A stretch of 64,000 nucleotides of DNA from contig BSYO01000024.1 in NCBI GenBank assembly GCA_033239525.1, forward strand, positions 10,315,991-10,379,990. Reading direction: 5' to 3'. Below the pieces are notes generated by a model. That model did not search any database, was not told the origin of the DNA, and saw only the letters and a program-made list of their open reading frames with translations. Made by a program: the position numbers and the translations under genes. This document shows positions 24,190 to 34,857 of the stretch, piece by piece. Position 1 is the stretch's first letter, and each line of letters starts with the position of its first letter. This stretch comes from Nepenthes gracilis (taxonomy: Eukaryota > Streptophyta > Magnoliopsida > Caryophyllales > Nepenthaceae).

Positions 24190-24370
24190 ACCACCGAAGC
24201 CTTGATGTAAAGTAAACACAAATGCAAACCAAGACAACTGTGGCAAAACTAATACCGGAGGATTGTGCCACGATAGGTCTAGAAAATGGAGCATTGGCCT
24301 CTCAGGGAACATCAGAAGAACAAATATCCTCACCATTGATATAAAAGCATTCGAGTCAAACTCCCTCATG
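24190..24370 (+). mobile_element. RNase H-like remnant of the LINE
   Basis: Plus-strand translation around 24215-24365 reads CGKTNTGGLCHDRSRKWSIG and then SGNIRRTNILTIDIKAF. That resembles the RNase H-like domain at the end of plant L1 LINEs (GG-lRD--G-W--GF--NIG-T----AE). It is in the same orientation as the RT piece and downstream of it, as expected. The acidic catalytic residues are not conserved. Confidence 0.55.
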
Positions 24371-25048
24371 GCAACACAAAAAATTACCTCAACAATGCAG
24401 GATTCGAATCCAGATAGCGGCTTCTAATTGATCTCATCTCGGATTGTTAGGTGAAAAACACAGAGAAGAAAACAAGGCAGCTAGCCAAATTGGGTGCATA
24501 ACTGAACATTGAGTACCATGACTGGATGGCTGTCCCAAATGAGCTAATTGGCATTGTTTCTTCGAGGCTCCAAAAGTAAATAAGGAGAGGGGTTGCTAGC
24601 CATGACCTTGGCTAACTCTGCTTTCCCTCTCTTTTTCTGTTCTCCTTTTTTGTTTGTAACATAACAAAAAAAAGCGATCATTACTAGTTGAAATTTGAAT
24701 GTATAATGAACGTTATTTATAGAGAAATATCTAATCTTCAATGAAAAATTATGATGCAATCTTTAATGTAACATGATACGATGGGGAATGAATCTTCATT
24801 CCCCGAGGAATTATGACGAAGGTAGGTTAGTTGAGATGCACAGCTCAACCAGCACAACTCTCCCATGTCATTGCCATGCTACAACAAATTTGCTCATATC
24901 ATATTTATATCTATTGAATTTTGCGACTTTGGTACAATTTTAGAAATATATCTAGAAAAATCAATATATGACTTGGGAGTTATTTTACAACAATTCATAC
25001 AAACTGAGGTAAAATGTAATTAATTGACAAGGTTATTAGCATCACTTG
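24371..25048. other. Intergenic spacer left of the Tat element
   Basis: Nothing is recognised apart from the ACTTG target-site sequence at 25044-25048 that abuts the Tat element. Confidence 0.5.
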
Positions 25049-26028
25049 TGATGCGTCATGACTCCAAGCTTCGAACAGATTCGGGTCAAGTGGTCCGACT
25101 GAGACCGGCTCAGTTCGCTGAATCTGGATCCCACACACCACAACTTTAAACAATAGGTCAGGTGATGGCGAGATGTTATCCACCGTAAACACTTTGACGC
25201 TCAAGTCAGAGGATAACCTTCAAAGGTAGAAGACAGATGCAAGGAGATGCAGTATGAGTGCGAAGAATATTTGTGAAGGGATCACTCTCGTAGATTGAGA
25301 GGCTTTTATCGTCCGTGAGGAGCAAGATCTCTAAATACTGAGTTCGTTGGGAATTAGTAGTAGAAAGAGAGAGCAGAGTTGCTCAGGTACTGAAAGCGTG
25401 GGAGCCTTGTACTTGCTTAAGGACTTTCGTGCTTGGAGAAAGCGATTTGTAGGCTTGTGAGAGCGTGTCCGAGAAGTGAAACTTCGTGGCCTTTTATAGC
25501 CACAGCACTGGGCTGCCTTCCTTGTGTAAAAGGGTTTGATACACGCGCTCTACTGCGATCGTTGCCTTTTCTAGCGTAGATACCTTTATGGCTGTAACGG
25601 TTAATGAATTGATTCCCTTCCTTCTGCGTTCTGTAATCACTAGGGTTTCCAGCAAATAAGGAGCTGATTCTGGCGCCTTCTTTTAAGGATATGTTTAGAT
25701 TCTCTAGATGACCGTTACAGGAAAGCTTACCCTTTTTGGAGGCGCGCGAAATCAGAGGAAGTGACCGTTGTGGATTGTGAACGGACACATGAACCAATCT
25801 AGGCTTGGGCCGTGTGAGACCTGGTCTATAGCTGGTCAACTGGTCGCTTCTCCGATCAACGGATGCGTTGATCGTCCTAAGCTCAAATGGGCCATCCTAC
25901 TCTTTTGCTAACTTATTAGCGTTTCATTCGGTCAACGGTAGCGTTGATCATCCAGGCGTAAATGGGCCGTGCGAAGATTTGGATCGTCTCCTCCTTCGTA
26001 GGCCAGCCCGTGACTGGCGTACCCATCA
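25049..26028 (-). repeat. 3' LTR of the Tat element
   Basis: This LTR aligns along its whole length with 34858-35840. On the plus strand it begins TGATGCGTCATG and ends TACCCATCA, so on the element's own strand it starts TGATGGGTA. The first 28 bases align without gaps to the other LTR. On the element's strand, a weak purine stretch (GCGGGG within 26029-26045) precedes it and may be the polypurine tract. Confidence 0.92.
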
Positions 26029-27840
26029 CTAGCCCCGCATACTAGTGGTCAAAGACTCCGACCTCCGGCATGTTCACGATGGGACGCGTCCGGCTCGGCA
26101 ACTTGTCTGAGACAACTTGGTGTGGAAACTAGCAATGACTCTTGGTCGCGTTTCTTGCAACTGTCAATTGTAAAGTCAAGATCCGGAGAACAAAACTGTA
26201 GGAAGCTTTGATCGAATTCGTTGACCATTCTGGTAAGAGTCGAGCTGAGTAGGAAATATTGACTGAATTCGTTGGCCATTCTGGGCAAGGATCTGGAGAA
26301 CTGAGCTGGAAACATTGATCGGATTCATTGACTGTTCTGGGTAAGGATTTTGAGAACTAAGCTAGAAACGTTAACCAAATTCATTTACCATCGCTGTAAG
26401 AATCCGAAAAACTTGCTAAAGGAAATGTTGACCGGATTCTTTGATCGTCAAGGCAGGAATCCGGAGAACTAACGGGAAGGTTAACCGGATTCGTTGATCG
26501 TCAAGGCAAGAATCCAGAGAACTTGCAGGAATTGGAACAACGCGTCATCATACCTCCGGACTGTCAATCAAAAAGTTGGCCACGTGTCAATATGCGGTGA
26601 ATTTGCGATCCCTATAATTAATGTGTCAAAGGATCTGATTCAACTGCAGCCTCTCCGAATGCGACACATGCCAACAATGACGGGCGCAACTTTTCGATGC
26701 GTTGCCCTTCTCCAACGTCTGTGTGTCTTCAAGTACTTCGGTTGTTCGTTTCGATTTTCTCACACTTTCCTACTGAAAAAAGTTTTTAAATGTTGTGCTC
26801 CTTCTGCTCTTTCTTCTATTTCCATGGCACTTTCTGTTACTCAGATTGCTTCCGTCATTAAGGCCAGTGAGGTAAAAGAGTTGTACGTTGAGTACAACAT
26901 CCCACGACAGATTGTCTTCAGGATGCCCAGCCGGGAGGACAAGACCTACTTCTCTCCTGAAGGCTGCATCACTGTATACGAGGCTGATCTGATGAATGGG
27001 CTTCATTTTCTAGTTCCTAAGGAGTTGCAGGCGATCTTCACTGCTCTCCAGGTTCCCATCGCACGGCTCCATGCTAATGCCATGCGATACCTGTGCTCGC
27101 TTTGCATCTTCCTCTGCCACCATTCGCAACTGCTGATGGCGGAGGCAGTTAGTGATATTCAAGTTCACCCAAAGTGAGGAGTGGATCTCCTTATACCCTC
27201 GGGAGCTCCAAATCAGCAACACCATCTACGACTCTCTGAAGAATTGGAAGGACCGGTTCTTATTTGTGTATGTTGATGAGTCTTAACCCTTATCCAGAGA
27301 CTGGAGCAAGGTTCCAAGTACTTTCACTGGGACTCTCACAGATGAGGAGGAGGCTGCTGTGAAGCCCACAATGCGACTGGTGGAAGATCATATTTCTGAG
27401 TTCAGGAAAGGTCACTTGGTTTCTCGTGAGAAAGCCAAAAGGGCTCGCTAGGGATCGTCTTCTCTGGTGCAGAAGATAAGACTCCCATCCTCTCAGCGTA
27501 AGAGGAAGGCTAGCGCCATCACCATAGAGTCTGCCGGTGCGTCTTCCACCGAAAAAACTCCCAAAAGTCCAAGGCAAAAGAAGACCACAATGGTGGAGCC
27601 TTCTTCTTCATCCTCCACAGAGCCAGACAACATTTTGGCTGGTCAAGTCGCTATAATCGGAGAGTGCTCCAGTGTTGAGGCTGCCATGGAGGCGTATAAG
27701 GCCAGACTGCGCTCTGCTACTAATGGCACTGTTCTTGCGCTAGCACTGCCGAAGCGCTTGGTTGTACAGTTGGAAACACTTGCGGAGCTACCAGCTACGC
27801 AGGCTGTTGAGCGGCCAGAGGAGCCAGCGGAGGGGCCTGA

Positions 27841-27948
27841 GGGGCTGGCTGTCAGAGAGCCTCTCAAGGTGCGAGCTGCCGGATAGCTTCTCGAGGTGCC
27901 AGCTGCCGGATAGCTTCTCGAGGTGCCAGTTGCCAAAGAGCTTTTTGA
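27841..27948 (+). repeat. 27-bp (nine-codon) tandem repeat in the antisense ORF
   Basis: Four consecutive 27-bp units start at 27841, 27868, 27895 and 27922. Units 2 and 3 differ by a single base. Both carry a TAG where unit 4 has an AAA or GAG codon at the equivalent site, so the stops were probably spread by duplication. Confidence 0.8.
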
Positions 27949-28132
27949 GGCGCTTGAGGAATTTGCTGCTAGAGAGCTCCCCAAGACTGTTGGCATCAGC
28001 ACTGAGTTGACGGAGGAGTTTGCTGTAGAGGCTCCTTCGGAACATGCTCAGAAGGCTGCTGCCTCTATTCTTCCATCCTCAGGCTCAAGGCTACGAAGCA
28101 GGCCAATGAGGAAAGAGTGCAAAGTCTGGCAG

Positions 28133-28197
28133 GTAATCCTTTAAAGTTTTCCCTTTTTTTTCCGTTGTTGTTACTTAGTGTTCTTGGCTCTTTGCAG
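28133..28197 (+). other. 65-bp intron within the antisense ORF
   Basis: The donor is CAG|GTAATC and the acceptor TTTGCAG|GAAGAG, with a T-rich interior. Upstream coding is in frame 2 up to codon CAG (28130-28132); downstream coding is in frame 1 from GAA (28198). Removing exactly 65 bases joins the two frames without a stop, which is strong internal support for splicing. Confidence 0.75.
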
Positions 28198-28736
28198 GAA
28201 GAGAAAATAATAGGCATAGTAAGCAAGGGACTGCGTCAGCGAATCCTGGTGATCTCTAATCGTGATGAGGGAATCATCTGTTTTGAGGAGGAAATGGACC
28301 TTCTCAGGGTGGAGTACCAGGAGAATACAGCTGCTCTTCAGTCAGAATTGTCAGATCTGAGAGAAGAAAATGCCAGGCTGAAAGAGGAAGCTGCTCGGGC
28401 AGTGAGGCGTATTGATGAGCTCCTGGGGCGGATAGCCTCATTGGAGAACCAATTATCCACCCGTATACGCCCACATAAGGTTTCTGAGATGCTGTGGACA
28501 CAGTTGTAGGAAATCATCAACATTAGTCGACACATTGCTACCGTTGGTGGACCCCAGTTTTCCCATTGATGTCCTTGACCTAGCGAACTGCTCTGCTAAC
28601 TGTCACAAGAACCTCATCGGACATCCCCTAAGTGACCAGGGGTCTCTCCCGCCTCCTCCTGGGAGCTCTGCTCCCTAGTAGATTTTTTTCCCCTTGCATT
28701 TTTTTAGTGTAATTGTAAATGTATGTATATATCATC

Positions 28737-28742
28737 AATAAA
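28737..28742 (+). terminator. Polyadenylation signal AATAAA of the antisense ORF
   Basis: The hexamer lies 228 bp after the antisense ORF's stop, in a T-rich 3'-UTR-like stretch. The pol reading frame on the other strand ends at 29466, so the two transcripts would converge here. Confidence 0.55.
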
Positions 28743-29114
28743 ACTATCATTTTATTGCACTTTATGTCCTCGCCTTTAATTGTTGTTCCTTTTTTACTTG
28801 TCATTGTATTGGCCGACCAACTTGGTGTACTGTACGCAAATTTGCCGTCCGTCTCGTAACATTAGAGACGTTTGTTGTGCTCTCTAATGGACTTAAATCC
28901 TCAAGAAGACATCTAGGTAAATCCTAATGTTGTTTCAAGCCCGTTTCATACTCAAGCGTGAGTTAAGACTTGGTGGCGCTGCCCATGTGTGAACTTGAGC
29001 GACCAACTTTTGGACGGAGCACTTTGCTCCTATTAACTGTCATTGACTGATCACGCTATCTCCTTGTGAAGGAGGTTGTCACGTGCTTTATTTAAACCCC
29101 CTAAGATTTAGACC

Positions 29115-29269
29115 ACGAACGGGCATCTTGGATGACTAAGGTTTAATTCGACTGCTTACGGGCCGCCTGGATGACTGTGGTTTAATTCGACTGCTTATGG
29201 GCCACTTGGATAACCAAAGTTCAATTCGACAGCTTATGGGCCGCCTGAATGACCAGGATTTAATTGCGA
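29115..29269. repeat. 39-bp tandem repeat in the Tat element
   Basis: Three full units (29132-29170, 29171-29209, 29210-29248) are flanked by partial ones. The core is GGTTTAATTCGACTGCTTA followed by GGGCCGCCTGG. The array sits between integrase and the antisense ORF, in the non-coding part of the element, where Tat-lineage elements are known to carry tandem repeats that can seed satellites. Confidence 0.88.
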
Positions 29270-29465
29270 ATAGGTGAAAATTCACCCGACTTAGGAGCAG
29301 TCTAGGTCGTTTATTTGTGTAATCCTGCAAACATACATGCACATGAAATAGAAAAAGAAAAGGAAGAAAAGCGTGGCATAATGTAAATAAGAATGAACTT
29401 TTCTTTTATTAATGATAACATATGTTACAAATATATTCATGCATACGGATGACCTACATGGGTCT

Positions 29466-30640
29466 TCACTGAAAGTAGCGCTTGAGATGGATCGCATTCC
29501 ACGTCCATGGGACCAACTTGTCATCCTGGGTTTGGAGTTTATATGTTCCATTCTGCAGAATAATTGAGACTAGAAATGGGTCTTCCCAATTCGAGAAAAG
29601 CTTATTCGGGTTGGCGGTCTTACATGTAGTCTCTATGCTTCGCAAGACCAAGTCTCCAACTTCGAGTTCCGCACTTTCACTTTCTTATTGTAATAGTGGG
29701 CGACTCATTGCTGATAGACTTCTATCCGCATCCTGGCTGGGTCGCGGGTTTCCTCCAACAAATCTAATTGTTCTCTGATTTTCTGGGAGTTACCTAATGA
29801 GTCAAAAGCTTCAACCCTAAGGCTAGGAAACCCAATCTTAACCGGAATTACCGCTTCAGTCCCATAGCAGAGGCTGAAAGGTATCTTACGAGTTTGTTCC
29901 TTTAGAGTCGTCCAGTAAGACCATAGGACGGAAGGTAGCTCTTCGACCCAAAAGTCCCCTGCGTCCTCCAACTTGTCTTCAAACTGTGGAGTGTGCCATT
30001 GGTGACCTCCACATGTCCGTTTACTTGCGGGTATGCCACCGATGTGTGGACAATCTGATGCCTAGACTGGTACAATACTTGATGAAGCGCTTCCCTGAGA
30101 ATTAGGTTCCGTTATCAATCACGATGACCTCGGGAATGCCAAATCTGCTCACTATGCTCTGGTGGACGAATTCCAAGGCATTATGCTCAGTGATCCTGGC
30201 CAACAGGGCGGCCTTAACCCATTTGGTGAAGTAGTCAATACCCGCGATGATGAACTTCCATTGCCCAGTCATGATGAAAAATGGGCCGAGAATATCGAGT
30301 CCCTATTGCGCGAAAGGCCAAGGAGCTTGAAGAGATCTCAGCTCCACGGGAGGCTGACGGTGGAGATTACCGTGAAGTTGGTAGTTCTCGCACTTCTTTA
30401 TGAATTTTAAGGCATCCTTTCTCATCGTTGGCCAGTAATAACCCTGGCGTATGGCTTTAAATACCAAGTCTTTTCCGCCAATGTGCGATTCGCATATCTC
30501 AAGGTGGACTTCGCTCAAAGCGTAGTCGGCCTCCTCAGAAGTAAGGCACTGAAGATACGGAGTCGAGTAACCATGGCGATATAGTTGTTCGTCGACTATG
30601 GTATACTAGCCGGTATCTTCTTGATCCGCTTGGCTACATT
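29466..30640 (-). pseudogene. Tat integrase (degraded)
   Basis: The minus strand encodes the integrase N-terminal zinc-binding region (30303-30518: HLEICESHIGGKD, QGYYWPTM and a C-x2-Y variant of the HHCC motif). The core follows in broken frames. The C-terminal part (29705-29971) reads LPSVLWSYWTTLKEQTRKIP and FSLCYGTEAVIPVKIG. The last piece (29466-29651) ends in WNAIHLKRYFQ and a stop, the usual end of Tat polyproteins. In an active element this enzyme would insert the cDNA copy into the genome. Frameshifts separate the pieces. Confidence 0.85.
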
Positions 30641-30724
30641 TGCGTTATCTGGCAGTGATCCGTCCACCAGATACCTCCAGTAAGATGTCACCCAATTTTC
30701 AGTGTCGAAAACTTCCATTGCTTC

Positions 30725-31504
30725 CTATTCCTTAGTGTTAGAAGTACTCAGGACTTCCTGCATGTCCCTCGAGTATTGCTCTGAGTTCTCAATTGCTGCT
30801 ATTCTAGCAAGTTGATCGGCCTTCCAGTTCTCCGTTCTGGGGACATGGACTAGGTTTAGCTTGTCAAATCTCCGAATGGCATCCTTCGCATTGACCAAGT
30901 ATTTGGCCATGGAATGGTTGCACACCTCGAAACTCTCGTTAATCTGGTTAACGACCAACTTGGAGTCATTGTAGATGGTCAACCATCTAGCTGAGCATTC
31001 TTTGGCTAGTCGTAGTCCAGCTAATAGGGCTCCGTACTCGGCAACGTTGTTGGTGGCCAAAAAATCGAGTTTAAGGGAGTACTTTGCCTCAAACCCGAAA
31101 GGGGTCCTCAAGACCACTCCTACACCACTGCCTGAGCTCGTAGATGATCCATCGACGTTGAGAATCCATTCTGACTCTCTTGTGTAGTGATCCGCGTCCT
31201 TAGTGGGATGCTCATTGAGGATTGGTATCATGGTCTCAATGATGAAGTTGGCTAGAACTTCCCTTTGATGGCTTGGCCTAGACCGAAATTCGATGTCGAA
31301 CTCTCCCGACTCGATGGCCCACTTGACCAGCCGTCCAAAAATGTCGGGTTTCTGGAGAATACTCTTGAGGGGCTGGTCGATCAGAACAATCACACGGTGA
31401 GCATGGAAATAAGGTCTCAACTTCTGGGCTGAAAAGACAAGTGCTAAAGCAAGCTTCTTAGCACGTGTATAGCGTGTCTCTGTGCCGATCAATGTTTTGC
31501 TCAC
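30725..31504 (-). pseudogene. Tat RNase H region: Ty3-type RNase H end and archaeal-like second RNase H
   Basis: A 259-residue open stretch. Residues 1-85 are the end of the Ty3-type RNase H and connection (ETRYTRAKKLALALV, RPYFHAHRVIV, GRLVKWAIE). Residues about 110-245 form a second RNase H with WILNVDGSS, NNVAEYGALLAGLRLA, IYNDSKLVVNQI and KADQLARIA. These match the D-E-D catalytic pattern of the archaeal-like RNase H acquired by Tat elements. It is the best preserved coding piece in the element. The upstream frame is lost at 31504. Confidence 0.88.
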
Positions 31505-31516
31505 ATAGTAGACCAG

Positions 31517-32660
31517 CTACTGAGAGTCGGAGTCCTGGCATATGAGGACAGAGTTGAGAGCCACCTTTAACACTACCAGGTAGAGGTACAACTCTTCTCC
31601 ATCTCTGGATGACGTTAGTAATGGTGGATTGGCCAAGTACCACTTCAACTCATCGAAGGCTGTTTGGCACTCCGCAGTCCATTGAAATTTGTTCGCTTTT
31701 GTCCTCTTTAGAGCCTTGAAGAAAGGCTGATACTTATCTCCCAACTTTGTCAAGAAATAGGACAGTGCCGCCAGTTGTCTGGTTTGTCCATGAGGCTTTG
31801 ATCTTCTCCGGGTTTATTTCGATCCCTCACTGAGAGACGATAAAACCTAGAAACTTCCCTGATGATACTCCAAAGACAAACTTTGAATAGTTTAGCTTCA
31901 TTTGGTGCATGCGAAGTTCCTCAAAGGATTCAGCTAGATCGCGAATATGGTCGTAGGTGGTCTTGCTCTTGACGAGCATGACGTCGACATATACCTCCAT
32001 ATTGCGGTCAATCTGCTTCTCAAACATCTTGTTCACGAGCCTCTGGTAGGTGGCACCTGCGTTCTTTAGACCAAAAGGCATAACCCTATAGCAGTAGGTG
32101 CCTTGATCTGTCATGAACGAGGTGTGCTCCTCGTCCTCTTGACTCATCTGGATCTGGTTGTAACATAAGTACGCGTTTGTTGATGTCGGTTAAATCAATG
32201 CACATTCGCCATTTCCCGTTACTTTTCTTTACCAGGACTACGTTGGAGAGTCAATTCGGATATTGGACATCTCTGACGAAGTCAGCGTCCAGCAACTTCT
32301 TCACCTCCCCCCGAATGGCAATGAGTTTCCCCACAGAGTGGTTCCTCCGCTTCTGCCTGATCGACTTGCGGCCAAAATCGATACTCAACTTGTGGACCAT
32401 TATTCCATCTGAAATCCCAGGCATGTCAGCAGAAGTTCACGCAAAGATATCAGCGTTCAGTCGCAAGAACGCTATCAGCTTGTCACGTAGTGTTCCGATG
32501 AGTGAGCCCCCAATCTACACGCACCTCTCCGAGTACTCCAGATTCAGTGACACTAGATCGATTACCTCGTCAGACTGCGCCTACTGCAAGGTTGCTTCAT
32601 CTCGATGGTCTAGTTCTCCTGCGGTTCGCATGCTTGGAGCGATCTGGGACATGTAACATG
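31517..32660 (-). pseudogene. Tat reverse transcriptase, internally deleted
   Basis: Minus strand, 5' to 3': a pre-RT segment with NADIFAWTSADMPGIS (about 32440) and SNGKWRMCIDLTDINK (about 32220), then VMPFGLKNAGATYQRLVNKM and YVDVMLVKS (31827-32147). TKLGDKYQPFFKALK and the start of the Ty3-type RNase H follow (31517-31753). The segment expected between DLTDINK and YNQIQM, about 35 residues with the first catalytic aspartate, is missing near 32160-32190. YVDD has become YVDV. The enzyme cannot be active. Confidence 0.88.
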
Positions 32661-33230
32661 TCTGCCCAATAATTTGGTCACCCAACACTTCTCTGATACC
32701 GCATGTTGTTAAAAATTTCATCTTGAGATGCAGTATGAAGGTCACAGCTTGAAACATGGCTAGGCACGGCTAGCCTAAAATTACGTTGTATACAGAATGC
32801 AGGCTAACAACCGAGAAGGTGAGTGTACGACTCGTCATTCTTGGGTACGTGCCCGGGGTGACCTCCAACTGGATCGTTCCTTGGACGATTACTGGCTCGT
32901 TATTAAGGCCATAGAGAGAGCTTTCGGCAGGTTTCAATAGACTCTTTTTTAAAGACTAAGCTTAAAAAATGCATCGAGGTAAAGCAAATCTTTTGAACTT
33001 CCAATGTCAATAAAAACATGTTTCAGTTGGTAGTCTATACTACCGTCCGAAACGAGGACAGATACAATAAGGGGATCAACGTGGGAGAGATTACATGATC
33101 CATGTCATTATCACTAAAGCTAATGATGTTTTCTTCCAATCGCTGCTTCTTCCGCCCAGCGTGCTGCTCCTTGCAGTCTGTGTGGGTCTTGGTAGGTCGG
33201 GTTGTGATCATATTGACCACTCCGGCTGCG
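32661..33230 (-). pseudogene. Tat aspartic protease region
   Basis: Broken minus-strand frames read IISFSDNDMDHVISP (about 33120), then FIDIGSSKDLLYLDAF (about 32990), then a YNVILG-like block (about 32800). These match Tat proteases, where the active site usually reads VDNGSSADI. The expected aspartate is kept. A stop follows YNVILG. In an active element it would cleave the Gag-Pol polyprotein. Confidence 0.75.
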
Positions 33231-34627
33231 ACCCAATTTCGTGGTTAGGAAGGCTCTAATCCTTCCCTGCCTAAGGTGCCAGAACTCTATCCAAGGTTCC
33301 TGACGAACCTAGTGAGGTGGCCCCTCTGGATGAGCTCCTCGATCTCCCGCTAGAGCATCTTGCATTCCTCCGTGGAGTGTCCGAGAGATCGATGAAAATC
33401 GCAATACTTAGCTGGATTTCCTCCTTTCGCTTTCTTAAATGGTTTTGGCCACTTAAGAAATTTCTTCCCACGGATTTGCATGAGGACATTGGAGCGCATG
33501 TCGATCAGGAAAGTAAGGTTGATCGGCACGTACTCCCTCCATTCTGGTGCTCCAGTCCTGTGCTGCTTCCTGCGGTGATGATCGTCGCCACTGTGCTTCC
33601 TCTTTCCCTCGGCCAGGAAAGAGCGAGGCTGGTCGGTCCTATCAGGACACTTCACCTCGTTAGCTTCTACGACCGTTGTGTAAGCCTCGATAATAGATTT
33701 CGCTTCTCGGAAGGTCTACGAGTTCTTGTGCGCCAAGTGCCTGAAATCCCCGTGTGTCAACGCGAAGATGAAATAGCCAAGCTTCATCTCCTCAGTGAGC
33801 CTGGGGATCCTTCTGGCCTCTGCAACGAGGCGATCCAGGAACTTCTTTGAATTCTCTCCCTACTTCTACTTGATGTGGGAAAGATGCTATGTCTACTTCT
33901 CTTCCCGACGGTTGAAAGTATATTGCGCCAAGAAGAGGTCGGTGAGCTCACAAAAGCTCTGGATTGAGCCTAACGAGAGCCGGTGGAATCAGATGCGGGC
34001 GTCTTCTTTTAAGGTAAGGAGGAAACAACGGCACATCGCTGCATCCTCCAAGCTTTAGAGACTCAATGGGTGTGAAAGTGATCAATGGGATCAGCGCTCC
34101 CATCGTATGAGTCCAAAGTTGGCATCTTGAATTTTGCCGGCAATAGATGATCCAAGATTTCAGCTGCGAAGGGAGATCTGTCTAGATCGATGGCGTGTTC
34201 GTCGTCTTTGAACATGTGGTTCCAGATCTTCTCGACCCTTGAATCCACTCGGGTGGCATTGCCAGATCTTTTGGAGTTGAGATGGGTTCTCAACTCCGTC
34301 CTTTCTTCGGGATGGCGTGTAGCCGGCTGGCTATTGCCACCCGTGGATCTAACAATCCTAGAGGCTCGCTCCTGAGCCTGAGGTCTAGGCTCTGCCCGAG
34401 AGTATCGATGATTCCTCCACTCTGGGCTCTCGTCCGGAGTCCTGTGGCCCAAATATCCTTCGAGCCTTGGACAACTCTAGGCATTGGAGGCCTTCGGAAC
34501 ATGAGTGTTGCCCAGCCTCGTGGTCTTCTTGGTTGACTTCTTCTTCTTCTGGCATCCTCTCCTGGAGGTCGAAACAGGAACTACAGAGGACGGAACCCCT
34601 TACTTGGCATTTTCCTGGCAGGTGCAA
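33231..34627 (-). pseudogene. Tat gag with C-terminal zinc-knuckle-like motif
   Basis: The N-terminal half (34063-34452) is Arg- and Glu-rich and leads to PFAAEILDHLLPAKFKMPTL and DSYDGSADPIDHFHTH, the usual entry to the retrotransposon gag domain. The domain continues through frameshifts to about 33700. The C-terminal part (33350-33655) has KYCDFHRSLGHSTEEC, a zinc-knuckle-like motif usual in Tat gag. Gag would form the virus-like particle. Several frameshifts disable it. Confidence 0.8.
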
Positions 34628-34837
34628 AGCAACATGAGCATTTGGTTCATATTGCTCATCTGCTCTACCAAGTTCTAGAAGAAAGGCGGGGATACCCTGT
34701 TAACCAGGTTACCAGCAGAGTGATCCTGGTCGGGTGGACTGCTAGCTTACGCTCTGGTGTTCACCATCTTAATTGATGATACTGACTGTGGAATGAACGA
34801 GAAAGTAGTTGTGAAAGGTGGTAGGCTTTTTCTGAGC

Positions 34838-34857
34838 ATTCCTACAGACGGCACCAA
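34838..34857 (-). other. Primer-binding site of the Tat element
   Basis: Immediately inside the 5' LTR the minus strand reads TTGGTGCCGTCTGTAGGAA. It matches the TGGCGCCGTCTGTGGG-type tRNA primer-binding site usual in plant Tat elements, with C-to-T and G-to-A changes. It anchors the element's orientation and the LTR boundary. Confidence 0.85.

Larger units (their letters stand above)
26824..28509 (+). pseudogene. Antisense accessory ORF of the Tat element (putative gypsy-type transposon domain plus coiled coil)
   Basis: It lies between integrase and the 3' LTR, on the strand opposite to pol. ATG 26824 (MALSVTQ) opens an N-terminal domain with RLHANAMRYLCSLCIF and then NWKDRFLFVYVDES, matching the remnant at 1-564 and the putative gypsy-type transposon family (PF04195, from memory). 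A low-complexity middle follows, with nine-residue repeats (27841-27948), and then a coiled coil (28261-28480). Around 27120-27160 the frame shifts. Stops lie at 27284, 27449, 27884 and 27911. A GT-AG intron at 28133-28197 carries the frame into the coiled coil. Extra ORFs of this kind are known in Tat elements; their function is unsettled. The copy is broken and probably not translated in full. Confidence 0.8.

Noticed and set aside
26494..26823. Extension of the antisense ORF upstream of 26824
   Set aside because: It is open in frame, but the remnant at 1-564 shows homology only from the domain after MALSVTQ. The upstream part looks like leader sequence.
32177..33850. Plus-strand ORFs of 159 and 177 residues opposite Tat pol and gag
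   Set aside because: They are shadows of the minus-strand gag-pol, whose motifs are recognisable. They are not part of the antisense ORF, which lies at 26824-28509.
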